Origin: Tessaracoccus sp.
GTDB lineage: Bacteria; Actinomycetota; Actinomycetes; Propionibacteriales; Propionibacteriaceae
DNA: 64,000 nucleotides
Assembly (NCBI RefSeq): GCF_016714275.1
Contig: NZ_JADJNP010000001.1
Location: 682,001-746,000, forward strand
Direction of reading: 5' to 3'
Shown here: positions 34,935-43,040 of the stretch, in pieces
Position numbering within the stretch: position 1 is the first letter of the stretch
Layout: every line of letters starts with the position of its first letter
Made by a program: the position numbers and the translations under genes
The notes under the pieces: generated by a model
Databases searched by the model: none
Told to the model about the DNA's origin: nothing
What the model saw: the letters and a program-made list of their open reading frames with translations, nothing else

Positions 34935-35006
34935 ACCCGCGATGGGGTTGAAGCCCCAAACCCGCTTAGCAGGCGGGCGCCATAGACCGTACTAGGCGAC
35001 ACCTCC
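34912..35006 (-). tRNA. tRNA-Ser (anticodon GCT)
   Basis: The 95-nt cloverleaf has acceptor GGAGGTG/CACCTCC, discriminator G, encoded CCA, a long variable arm, anticodon loop CTGCTAA and T-arm GCGGGTTCAAATCCCGC. It reads AGC/AGU codons. Its last 23 nt overlap the end of ogt on the other strand. Confidence 0.96.
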
Positions 35007-35096
35007 AGTGCCGGACCAGCGTAGCCGAGCCGCGCGCGGCCCGGCAAACGGTCCCTCCGCTGCGCATAGACTGACCCCGGGGCAGGAAGGCAGAGT

Positions 35097-36704
35097 ATGA
35101 CCGACGAGCAGCAGCCGCGACGCGGCGCGGCCGACGACGTTTTCCGTCCGGGCGACGTTCCGGTGTACGACTACCGCCCCGCACATGCCCAGCCTCCCGT
35201 GCGCGCCCGACGCGTCCCCGGCGAGCCGAACCCTCGCTCGCTTCGCCGTTCGCTGCTGCTGACCCTCGCGTCGACGGTGCTCCCCGGTTCAGGCTTGCTC
35301 GGCGCGCCGCAGCGGGGGCTGAAGGTCCTCGGTGGCGTGACGGCGACGCTCGCCCTTGTCGCGCTCGGATACCTCGGCTTCAAAGCCGTCAAGGATCAGG
35401 CGGGGCTGGCCAAGCTCGCTGCCTCCGAGAGCTTCCTCGCCGTGGCAACCCCCACCCTCGCGCTCCTGGCGGTGCTGTGGGTGGCGTTGGTGCTTGTCAC
35501 CCATCTGGCGACTCGTCCCCCGGCGCTAGCAGACGGCCGACGACTCGTCGCGGCCGTCGTCGTCGCCGCACTGTCGTTCGCCACAGCCGCACCGACGGCG
35601 CTCGCCGCCCGCTACACCCGCGACGCCTCCTTACTCCTCAACAACGTGCTCGCCGACTCGGGCACGGTCGTCGCGACCCGCCGCCCCACGCTCAACACGG
35701 AGGGTCCCGATCCCTGGGCCGGCATCCCGCGCGTCAACATCCTGCTGCTGGGTGCCGACGGCGACAAGTCCCGGGCAGAGAACGTGGCGAAGTACGGCAT
35801 CCGCACCGACACCATCATGGTCGCCTCCATCGACACCGCTACGGGCGACCTCACGCTCATTCAGATCCCCCGCAACGTGCAGTACACGCCGTTCCCGGAG
35901 GGCACGGAGATGCATGAGGCGTTCCCGAACGGCTTCCGCGGCGAACCCGAGGGCGACTTCTTCGTCAACTCCATCTGGGAGCACGTAGAGGGCAGCCGCC
36001 CCGACCTGTTCGAGGGCAGCACCTACCGCGGCGCCGAGGCCCTGAAGCAGGGGGTCGAGGGCATCACGGGGCTGCCGATCGACTACTTCGTCATGCTGAA
36101 CATCGACGGCATGAAAGCGCTGATCGACGCCATGGGCGGTGTCACGGTCAACGTCAACCGGCGGCTGGGCATCGGCGGCAACACCGACAGGAACATCCCA
36201 CCCACCGAGTGGATATCGCCGGGCCCCAACCAACACCTGATGGGCCGTGAGGGCCTGTGGTACGGCCGCAGCCGCTGGGGCGTCGACGACTACGATCGCA
36301 TGGCCCGCCAGTCGTGCCTGGTCAACGCCATCATCGACCAGGCCAACCCGCAGACGCTGTTGACGAGCTTCGAGCCCATCGCCGCCGCATCCGGCGACAT
36401 GCTGACCACCGACATTCCCCGACAGGACCTGAGCGGCATCATCGACCTCGCCTTCCGCGTGAAGGACAGCGGTTCGGTGCGCCGTCTCGTCTTCACGAAC
36501 GGCAACCACGGCTACGTCTGGGCCAACCCGGACTTCGACGCGATGCGGGAGGCGGTCGCGAAGGCGATCGCGCCGAAGCCCGCGAAGTCACCCAAGCCGA
36601 CGAAGACGAAGGACCCTGAGACCACCACTCCGGCGACTTCGGCGTCGTCGGAGCCCGCGCAGGACGTCGCCGACGCCTGCGCCTACAACCCCGAAGAAGG
36701 CTAG
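35097..36704 (+). CDS. LytR-CpsA-Psr (LCP) glycopolymer ligase
   Basis: The 535-residue protein has about four hydrophobic segments between residues 40 and 190, then the LCP catalytic domain from about residue 210 (VNILLLGADG; RTDTIMVASIDTATGDLTLI; IPRNVQYTPF; the late RSRWGVDDYDRMARQ). The tail is Lys/Pro/Thr-rich. LCP enzymes move undecaprenyl-linked glycopolymers onto peptidoglycan or arabinogalactan, so this could attach the polysaccharide encoded further right. GGAAGG lies about 8 nt before the ATG at 35097. Confidence 0.95.
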   Translation: MTDEQQPRRGAADDVFRPGDVPVYDYRPAHAQPPVRARRVPGEPNPRSLRRSLLLTLASTVLPGSGLLGAPQRGLKVLGGVTATLALVALGYLGFKAVKDQAGLAKLAASESFLAVATPTLALLAVLWVALVLVTHLATRPPALADGRRLVAAVVVAALSFATAAPTALAARYTRDASLLLNNVLADSGTVVATRRPTLNTEGPDPWAGIPRVNILLLGADGDKSRAENVAKYGIRTDTIMVASIDTATGDLTLIQIPRNVQYTPFPEGTEMHEAFPNGFRGEPEGDFFVNSIWEHVEGSRPDLFEGSTYRGAEALKQGVEGITGLPIDYFVMLNIDGMKALIDAMGGVTVNVNRRLGIGGNTDRNIPPTEWISPGPNQHLMGREGLWYGRSRWGVDDYDRMARQSCLVNAIIDQANPQTLLTSFEPIAAASGDMLTTDIPRQDLSGIIDLAFRVKDSGSVRRLVFTNGNHGYVWANPDFDAMREAVAKAIAPKPAKSPKPTKTKDPETTTPATSASSEPAQDVADACAYNPEEG

Positions 36705-36713
36705 GAGCTTGCT

Positions 36714-37151
36714 TCACGCCCGCGACTGGCGCAGGCGCGCCGTCGCGTCGGCGAGAACGTCGTCGACGAGCGCCCGGTCGCGGGCGGGGAAAAGCAGATG
36801 CGTGCGGCGCACGACGCCGTGGTAGATGGTGACGTGGCCGCCGTCCTCGGAGACGGTCAGCTTGGTGACGTCGAGCCACTTCCCACTCTGCTCGACATCC
36901 AGTCCGCGCACCGCGTAGCCGTCCTCGTCGAACACGAGCTGCACCGTGAGCCTGCTCATCGAGATGAACCCGGCGACGGTGAGCACCACGCCCGCGGCCA
37001 GGAACACCCCGCCGAGCACCGCAACGACCACGTGCCACTCCCACGCGAGGGCCCCGACCAGCAGGAGCGCCCCCAGGAGCGCGGAGATGGCGGCGATCAC
37101 GAACGCGCGGACAGGAGGCTGGGGCTGGATCAGGTAGGTGCTCTGGGCCAT
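36714..37151 (-). CDS. Small membrane protein with PH-like domain
   Basis: The 145-residue protein has two membrane helices (about residues 16-34 and 42-64) followed by a beta-rich cytosolic domain, DEDGYAVRGLDVEQSGKWLD and VTIYHGVVRRTHLLFPARD, of bacterial PH-like shape. No named family is certain. It ends 9 nt from the LCP gene, convergent to it. Confidence 0.72.
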   Translation of the reverse strand: MAQSTYLIQPQPPVRAFVIAAISALLGALLLVGALAWEWHVVVAVLGGVFLAAGVVLTVAGFISMSRLTVQLVFDEDGYAVRGLDVEQSGKWLDVTKLTVSEDGGHVTIYHGVVRRTHLLFPARDRALVDDVLADATARLRQSRA

Positions 37152-37215
37152 ACGCAGAGCCTACCCGTGCGGACTTCGCCAGTGACACCTCACACCGCTA
37201 GCATGGAAACGCACT

Positions 37216-37300
37216 GGCGAGGTCGCATAGTGGACTAGTGCAGCCGCCTTGAAAGCGGCCGAGGGGCAACTCTCCGTGGGTTCGAATCCCACCCTCGCCG
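37216..37300 (+). tRNA. tRNA-Ser (anticodon TGA)
   Basis: The 85-nt cloverleaf has acceptor GGCGAGG/CCTCGCC, discriminator G, anticodon loop CTTGAAA, a long variable arm and T-arm GTGGGTTCGAATCCCAC. CCA is not encoded. It reads UCA and related serine codons. Its 3' end is copied in the tandem repeat that follows. Confidence 0.96.
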
Positions 37301-37357
37301 CGACAGGCGTAGAGGGCACCCCTCGCCGCGACAGGCGTAGAGGGCACCCCTCGCCGC
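37292..37357. repeat. 28-bp tandem repeat starting in the tRNA-Ser 3' end
   Basis: The unit CCCTCGCCGCGACAGGCG plus TAGAGGGCAC occurs twice in full (37292-37319, 37320-37347) and partly a third time. Each unit can fold (CCCTC/GAGGG and GCC/GGC around GCGACA), so it may act as a doubled terminator. The first 9 nt of each unit equal the tRNA 3' end. Confidence 0.85.
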
Positions 37358-37371
37358 CATCCGGCCTTTGC

Positions 37372-37449
37372 CATGGAGTTTCGGCGCACAGGTGGCCGAT
37401 CCGTGCGTGATCGAGCACAGGAAGCCGGATCATGAGCCAAAACTCCATG
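37372..37449. mobile_element. 78-bp inverted-repeat element, copy A
   Basis: The ends CATGGAGTTTCGG and CCAAAACTCCATG are inverted repeats (12 of 13). A homologous 78-bp copy lies at 54346-54423, with conserved ends and the internal CACAGG(A)(A/G)GCC. No coding capacity. It lies in the leader of the pseudouridine synthase gene, so it may affect that mRNA. Confidence 0.75.
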
Positions 37450-37484
37450 CTGCTACGCCCAACGCACAGGAAGGGACAAGCCCG

Positions 37485-38396
37485 GTGCCCCCACAGTCAC
37501 CCCTCCCCCCTCGTCACGGGCTGCAGGCCGCCTGGGTGCGCACGCCGGACCGTGATCCCGCAGCTACGGCGCCCTGGGCCACGATGCGCGACTGGCTCGT
37601 GGAGAAGCTCGCGCCGACGCCCGAGGAGGTCGACGAGCTGCTGGCCGCCGGTCAGTTCGTCGACGACCGCGGCCGCCCCTTGACCGGGCGCGAGCCGTAC
37701 CGGCCCCACACTTTCGTGTGGTTTCACCGGACGCTCCGCGAAGAGCCGGCCGTTCCCGGCGAGCTGACCGTCCTCCATCGCGACGATCGCGTCGTCGTGT
37801 TCGACAAGCCGCACTTCCTTGCGACGATTCCCCGCGGCAGGCACGTGGTGCAGAGCGCCGTCGTGAAGGCGCGCAAGGCGCTCGACCTGCCGGAGCTGTC
37901 CGCCGCGCACCGCCTCGACCGCGGCACCGCCGGCGTGCTGCTCATGACGACGGAGCGACGGTGGCGCGCGCCGTACCAGTCCGTGTTCGCCGACCGCGGG
38001 GCCACCAAGACCTACCGGGCCATCGCCCCCTTCGACGAGCGCCTCGTGCTTCCGCTCCGCGTGGAGTCGCACCTGGTCAAGCGCGTCGGCACGCTGCAGG
38101 TGGAGACCGTTGAGGCCCCACCCAACGCGTTCACCGACATCGACCTGATTGAGCACCGGGGCGACCTTGCGCTGTACGAGGTCCGCCCGCTGACCGGAAA
38201 GACGCATCAGATCCGGGCGCACTTCGATCAGCTCGGCATCCCACTGCTCGGCGACCCTCTGTACCCGGAGGTAACGGACACCGAGGTCGACGACTTCCGC
38301 ACGCCCCTGCGCCTGCTCGCCTACCGACTGGAGTTCACCGACCCTGTCGACGGCGCCCCGCGCCGCTTCACCTCCGCGCGCGAGCTGGAGTGGTGA
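37485..38396 (+). CDS. RluA-family pseudouridine synthase
   Basis: The 303-residue enzyme has the RluA catalytic motif HRLDRGTAGVLLMTT with the catalytic Asp, DDRVVVFDKPHFLATIPRG before it, and LTGKTHQIRAHFDQLGIPLL plus GDPLYP after it. It isomerises uridine in rRNA or tRNA; the site is unknown. The start is GTG 37485, with GGAAGGGA about 8 nt upstream; earlier in-frame codons would run through the 78-bp element. Confidence 0.93.
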   Translation: MPPQSPLPPRHGLQAAWVRTPDRDPAATAPWATMRDWLVEKLAPTPEEVDELLAAGQFVDDRGRPLTGREPYRPHTFVWFHRTLREEPAVPGELTVLHRDDRVVVFDKPHFLATIPRGRHVVQSAVVKARKALDLPELSAAHRLDRGTAGVLLMTTERRWRAPYQSVFADRGATKTYRAIAPFDERLVLPLRVESHLVKRVGTLQVETVEAPPNAFTDIDLIEHRGDLALYEVRPLTGKTHQIRAHFDQLGIPLLGDPLYPEVTDTEVDDFRTPLRLLAYRLEFTDPVDGAPRRFTSARELEW

Positions 38397-38412
38397 CGAG
38401 TACCGTAGCCGC

Positions 38413-39378
38413 ATGCGTGCTGTTCTTGTGGAAACCCCCGGCGGGCCGGAGGCCCTGACCATCGGAGAGGCGCCGCCGCCGAGACCCGCACCCGGCGAGG
38501 TGCTCGTCCGGACGGTCGCGTCCGGCGTCAATCGCGCGGACGTGCTGCAACGCCAGGGGCACTACCCGCCGCCGGCGGGGGTCACCGACATCATCGGGTT
38601 GGAGGCGTCGGGCATCGTCGAGGCTGTCGGCGAGGGCGTGGAGCGCTGGCAGGTGGGCGACGAGGTCGTCGCGCTGCTGGCCGGCGGCGGCTACGCAGAG
38701 CTGTTCGTCGCACCGGAGGGGCAGTTGATCCCGCTGCCCCCCGGCGTCGACCTGGTGTCGGCCGCGGGCGTGCTCGAGGTGGCTGCCACCGTCGTGTCGA
38801 ACCTGCAGGTGGGCAGGCTGGCCGCAGGCGAGGTGTTCCTCGTGCACGGCGGCGCGGGAGGCATCGGCACCTTCGCCACTCAGTACGCGAAGGCGCTCGG
38901 CGCAACCGTCGCGGCGACGGCGGGAACCCGGCAGAAGCTCAAGCATTGCCTCGACCATGGCGCCGACTACGCCTTCGACTACCACGGCGAGTGGGTCGCG
39001 GAGCTGAAGTCGACGACCCGCGGCGCAGACCTGATCCTCGACATCATCGGCGCGAAGTACCTGGAGTCGAACGTGGCTGCGCTGCGCCGCGGAGGCCGCA
39101 TCGTCGTCATCGGCCTGCAGGGCGGCGTGAAGGGCACGCTGAACCTCGGCCAGCTGCTTGCCAAGCAGGCGACGATCACCGCCACCTCGCTGCGGTTCCG
39201 CCCAGACGCGGAGAAGGCCGCGATCTGCGCCGCCGTCGAGCGCGACGTCTGGCCGATGCTCGCCGACGGGCGCATCCGCCTCTCCCCCGAGACCCGTGTC
39301 CCGTTCGCGGAGGTGCGGCGCGCGCACGAGCAGCTGATCGGCGGCGACAACGTCGGAAAGATCGTCCTGGTCCACTGA
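38413..39378 (+). CDS. Zinc-independent quinone oxidoreductase (MDR, PIG3-like)
   Basis: The 321-residue NADPH-dependent medium-chain reductase has the cofactor motif VHGGAGGIGTFATQYAKALG, VNRADVLQRQGHYPPPAGV at the N-terminus and ATSLRFRPDAEKAAI near the C-terminus, the last typical of the PIG3/quinone oxidoreductase group. No zinc-ligand cysteines are seen. TACCGT at 38401-38406 lies 6 nt before the ATG (leaderless). Confidence 0.94.
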   Translation: MRAVLVETPGGPEALTIGEAPPPRPAPGEVLVRTVASGVNRADVLQRQGHYPPPAGVTDIIGLEASGIVEAVGEGVERWQVGDEVVALLAGGGYAELFVAPEGQLIPLPPGVDLVSAAGVLEVAATVVSNLQVGRLAAGEVFLVHGGAGGIGTFATQYAKALGATVAATAGTRQKLKHCLDHGADYAFDYHGEWVAELKSTTRGADLILDIIGAKYLESNVAALRRGGRIVVIGLQGGVKGTLNLGQLLAKQATITATSLRFRPDAEKAAICAAVERDVWPMLADGRIRLSPETRVPFAEVRRAHEQLIGGDNVGKIVLVH

Positions 39379-39385
39379 CCGCGCC

Positions 39386-39414
39386 TTGAGCCGGGTTCCG
39401 TGCGAAGCGCCGGG
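39386..39414. repeat. REP-like palindromic repeat, copy 2
   Basis: TTGAGCCGGGTTCCGTGCGA continues to AGCGCCGGG and matches the copies at 15053 and 53474. It lies between the oxidoreductase gene and the promoter of the polysaccharide gene. Confidence 0.7.
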
Positions 39415-39463
39415 CCCCGTGCCGAAAGGTAGACTCGGCACGCGCCGAGGAGAGGGAAGAGAA

Positions 39464-40759
39464 GTGAAGATTGCCGTCGTCGCGATGGGCAAGATCGGGC
39501 TGCCGCTGGCGGTCCAGTTCGCCGAGATGGGGCACGACGTCGTGGGCGTCGACGTGCAGCAGGGCGTGGTCGACACGATCAACGCCGCCGTCGAGCCGTT
39601 CCCCGGCGAGGCGCACCTTCAGGAGAAGCTGAGCACGCTCGTTCCCGCAGGCAGGCTCCGCGCCACCACCGACTACGCCGACGCCATCCCCGGCGCCGAC
39701 GCGATCGTCATCGTCGTGCCGCTGTTCGTGGACGACGCGACCTGGCAGCCCGACTTCGGCTGGATGGAGTCCGCCACCCGCAGCCTCGCCGAACACCTCA
39801 CCCCCGGAACGCTCGTCAGCTACGAGACGACCCTGCCCGTCGGCACCACCCGCACCCGCTGGAAGCCGATGATCGAGGAGGTCTCCGGCCTGGCCGAGGG
39901 CGAGGACTTCCACCTCGTCTTCTCCCCCGAACGCGTCCTCACCGGTCGCGTGTTCGAGGATCTGCGCAAGTACCCGAAGCTCGTCGGCGGCTTGACCCCG
40001 GAGGGGGCCCGCAGGGGCGTCGAGTTCTACGAGCAGGTGCTGACCTTCGACGAGCGTCCGGACCTTACGCAGGGCAACGGCGTCTGGGACCTGGGGTCGG
40101 CCGAGGCCGCCGAGATGGCGAAGCTCGCCGAGACCACCTACCGCGATGTCAACATCGGCCTTGCGAACCAGTTCGGACGGTTCGCCGCGGCCAACGGCAT
40201 CGACGTCCACAAGGTCATCGAGGCCTCAAACTCGCAGCCGTACAGCCACATCCACCGCCCCGGCATCGCCGTCGGCGGCCACTGCATCCCCGTCTATCCG
40301 CGCCTTTACCTGTACACGGACCCGGACGCGACGATCGTGCGCACCGCGCGCGAGGCGAACATGACCATGCCGGAGTACGCCGTCGGCCTCGCCGAGGGCG
40401 CGTTGGGCGGCCTGGCGGGCAAGAGGGTCGTCGTGCTGGGCGCCTCGTATCGCGGGAGGGTCAAGGAGACCGCCTTCTCCGGCGTCTTCCCCACCGTCGA
40501 CAGCCTCCGCTCTCGCGGCGCCGAGGTGTTCGTGCACGACCCGATGTTCACCGACGATGAGCTCGCCCGCTACGGCTTCGCCGCCTATCGCTTGGGCACC
40601 CCGGTGGATGCAGCGATCCTCCAGGCCGACCATCCCGAGTACCTCGCGCTGACCCCCGCCGACCTTCCCGGCCTCCGGGCGTTCGTCGACGGACGCGGGG
40701 TGCTCGACGCGTCACTCTGGCCCGACGTGACGTTCCTTCGCCTAGGCGCTGGGGCGTAG
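39464..40759 (+). CDS. UDP-HexNAc 6-dehydrogenase (WbpA/WecC-like)
   Basis: The 431-residue nucleotide-sugar dehydrogenase has the N-terminal Rossmann motif AVVAMGKIGLPLAVQFAEMG, YETTLPVGTTRTRW, FSPERVLTGRV, KLAETTYRDVNIGLANQ and the catalytic cysteine in IAVGGHCIPVYPR. It should oxidise UDP-GlcNAc or UDP-ManNAc to the uronic acid. The start is GTG 39464, preceded by GGAGAGGGAAGAGAA, and TAGACT at 39430-39435 is a good -10. With WbpB-, WbpE- and WbpD-type genes at 57.4-60.1 kb it completes a route to UDP-GlcNAc3NAcA. Confidence 0.92.
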   Translation: MKIAVVAMGKIGLPLAVQFAEMGHDVVGVDVQQGVVDTINAAVEPFPGEAHLQEKLSTLVPAGRLRATTDYADAIPGADAIVIVVPLFVDDATWQPDFGWMESATRSLAEHLTPGTLVSYETTLPVGTTRTRWKPMIEEVSGLAEGEDFHLVFSPERVLTGRVFEDLRKYPKLVGGLTPEGARRGVEFYEQVLTFDERPDLTQGNGVWDLGSAEAAEMAKLAETTYRDVNIGLANQFGRFAAANGIDVHKVIEASNSQPYSHIHRPGIAVGGHCIPVYPRLYLYTDPDATIVRTAREANMTMPEYAVGLAEGALGGLAGKRVVVLGASYRGRVKETAFSGVFPTVDSLRSRGAEVFVHDPMFTDDELARYGFAAYRLGTPVDAAILQADHPEYLALTPADLPGLRAFVDGRGVLDASLWPDVTFLRLGAGA

Positions 40760-40763
40760 TCCC

Positions 40764-41879
40764 TTGTCACAGGCCATATCGCCGGGACGGGTCGCTCACA
40801 TCTCCACGCTGCACCCGCCGCGCGACAACCGCATCTTCAACAAGGAGTGCGCTTCACTGGCCCGCGAGGGGATCGACCTGTGGTTCATCGGCGCGCAGGA
40901 TGGCGACGGCGTGGACCAGGGCGTCCGCACCGTCGGCATCGGCAAGGCCAGCGGCGTGTTCCAGCGCCTCGTCACCGCGCAACTGAAGGCGTGGCGGGCG
41001 CTGAGCCGCGTGCAGCCGGATGTGGTGCACGTCCACGATCCGGAGCTCATCCCGATGGTGTGGCTGTGGAAGACGCTGCACCGCAAGGCGGCGATCTACG
41101 ACGCGCACGAGGACCTCGTGGGGCAGATGGACGACAAGTCGTACATCCCTCGCCCCCTGCATCCGCTCGCGATGGCGTACGCGCGCCTGCTCGTCCGATG
41201 GGCCGACCGCGGGTTCGACGGCATCGTCACCTCGACCCCGCACATCCGCACGCTGTACCGGAACCCCAACGCCGCGGTGGTGCACAACTACCCCTACCTC
41301 CGCGATTACCCTCCCGCATCGAACTCCCCGGTACCCGGGCGGATCGTCTACGTCGGGCTGCTGTCACAGGGGCGGCAGGTCGACGTGATGATCGACGCCG
41401 TCACGCGTGTCCCTGGCGCTCAGCTCCTCGTCGCGGGGCCTGCGGACGCGGACATCGCGCCCCTGCTGGAGGGTGACGCGCAGATCGAGTATCTGGGCAT
41501 GCTCCCCTCGACGGAGGTGCCGGGGGTCGTCGCGACCGGCTCCATCGGCCTGGTCTTCCTGAAGCCGCTGAACAACTACGTCGACTCCATCCCGACGAAG
41601 CTGTTCGAGTACCTGGCCGCCGGCATCCCCGCCGTCGTCAGCGACTTCCCCTGGCTACGCAAACTCCTCCACGGCCACGACTGCTGCGTCTTCGTCGACA
41701 CGACGACGGCCGACGCCCCCGCCGAGGCCATCCGCGGCCTGCTCGCCGACCCTGCGTCCGCGGCCCAGATGGGCGCCCGCGGACGCCGCGCCATCGAGGA
41801 CGAGTTCAACTTCGAGGCTGAGGTCCCCGCGCTCCTCGCCGTCACCCGGCGGGCGCTCGACCGCGTCTCCTCTCGTTAG
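40764..41879 (+). CDS. GT4-family glycosyltransferase
   Basis: The 371-residue protein has the GT-B fold: an N-terminal half with PDVVHVHDPELIPMVW and AIYDAHEDL, and a C-terminal donor site (YVGLLSQGRQVDVMIDAV; PTKLFEYLAAGIPAVVSD). It transfers a sugar to the growing lipid-linked unit at the inner face. It starts with TTG 40764, 4 nt after the dehydrogenase stop, so it is in the same operon. Confidence 0.9.
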   Translation: MSQAISPGRVAHISTLHPPRDNRIFNKECASLAREGIDLWFIGAQDGDGVDQGVRTVGIGKASGVFQRLVTAQLKAWRALSRVQPDVVHVHDPELIPMVWLWKTLHRKAAIYDAHEDLVGQMDDKSYIPRPLHPLAMAYARLLVRWADRGFDGIVTSTPHIRTLYRNPNAAVVHNYPYLRDYPPASNSPVPGRIVYVGLLSQGRQVDVMIDAVTRVPGAQLLVAGPADADIAPLLEGDAQIEYLGMLPSTEVPGVVATGSIGLVFLKPLNNYVDSIPTKLFEYLAAGIPAVVSDFPWLRKLLHGHDCCVFVDTTTADAPAEAIRGLLADPASAAQMGARGRRAIEDEFNFEAEVPALLAVTRRALDRVSSR

Positions 41880-41884
41880 GCCTC

Positions 41885-42991
41885 TTATCCGTCAACGACG
41901 ACGACGCCGCGCAGCTCGGCCCCGCCGGCCTGGAGCGTCTCCGAAGCGGCGACGGCCTCGCGGGCGCGGTCGTCGCGGTGCACGGCCAGCAGCACCCGGT
42001 CCGCCTTCACCGCCGCGCGCAGGGCGTCGGCGCTGCCCAGCACCGACCGTGCGGCCACGACGGTCACAGCGTCAGCCGTCCGGGGCGTAAGGCCCTCGAG
42101 CGTATCCCGAGAGATCCCCGCGACTCGCTCCGCAAGGACCCCCGCCGGGGGGACGATGTCGGCGCCGTCGACGACCAACCGCACCTCGGCCCCGTCCTCG
42201 GCGTAGGCGTCGGCGAGCGCCAATGCGATCTCACGCGACGCCTCGTCGCGCGCCGCGCCGGCGACGACGACAAGGCGGGGCGCCTGACCAGACCGCCCTT
42301 CGACGACCGTCCTCAGCCACCGACCCGCCTCCGGGGCTCCGATGGTTCCGGGAAAGTCCCCGAGGATGCGATCGTCGATGACGTGCGCCAGCTCGGCCGC
42401 GCTGCCCGCGCGACCGCGGGCCAGGCTGACGAGGGCCGCGGCGGCGCAGCCGAGCACCAAGCCGAGTGCGAGGCCCAGCAGGAGGGTGCGCGAGGACGAC
42501 GTCGTCGATGCCGCCGTCGGGAGTTGATCGAGGACCATCGCGCGCACCACGGGAGCGTTGGACTCCCGGTGCAACTGGTCGATCGCCTCGACGAGGGCAG
42601 TCGCCGCGCCGGTCACCAGCGCCTGGCTGCGCTCCGGCGACCCGGTCTCGACCCGAAGGCTCACCACCTGCTCGACGACGTTCACGACGAGGGTGCGGCC
42701 CAGTTCCTCCGGCGTCACGCTCTGTCCTGAGAGCTCAACCGCCCGTTCGAGCACCTGAGGCGTCCGCATCAGCGACTGGTAGACGGGGAGCTCGCCGCGC
42801 ACGAACACCGCGACGCGCTCGGCAGACAGATCGTCGGCGACGTTCGTTCCGACGATCGTGACGTCCGTACGCGCGGAATAGCTGGTCGACGCCGACGCGA
42901 TCCAGAGCGCTGCTCCCGCGACGACGACCGTGATGGCGACGACGAGCCACCACAGGCGCAACAGGATCCGGGGGAGATCGTTCAGGTGCAT
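41885..42991 (-). CDS. Polysaccharide co-polymerase (Wzz-like) with degenerate kinase domain
   Basis: The 368-residue protein has a first membrane helix (about residues 15-33), an extracytoplasmic region, a second helix (about 170-190) and a cytosolic C-terminal domain. The layout matches actinobacterial capsule chain-length proteins fused to a BY-kinase. But where Walker A is expected the sequence reads VVVAGAARDEASREIALALA, with no GxGKS/T, and the tyrosine cluster is missing. It is probably a scaffold without kinase activity. It converges on the glycosyltransferase gene. Confidence 0.82.
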   Translation of the reverse strand: MHLNDLPRILLRLWWLVVAITVVVAGAALWIASASTSYSARTDVTIVGTNVADDLSAERVAVFVRGELPVYQSLMRTPQVLERAVELSGQSVTPEELGRTLVVNVVEQVVSLRVETGSPERSQALVTGAATALVEAIDQLHRESNAPVVRAMVLDQLPTAASTTSSSRTLLLGLALGLVLGCAAAALVSLARGRAGSAAELAHVIDDRILGDFPGTIGAPEAGRWLRTVVEGRSGQAPRLVVVAGAARDEASREIALALADAYAEDGAEVRLVVDGADIVPPAGVLAERVAGISRDTLEGLTPRTADAVTVVAARSVLGSADALRAAVKADRVLLAVHRDDRAREAVAASETLQAGGAELRGVVVVDG

Positions 42992-43040
42992 GGCTTTCCT
43001 CGGAAGGGTCGCGGGTGGGCTGCCGCCATCATAGGCGCGG

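Noticed and set aside
37292..37357. Possible CRISPR array
   Set aside because: Units are contiguous tandem copies without spacers; no cas genes or other repeat-spacer structure was seen anywhere in the window.
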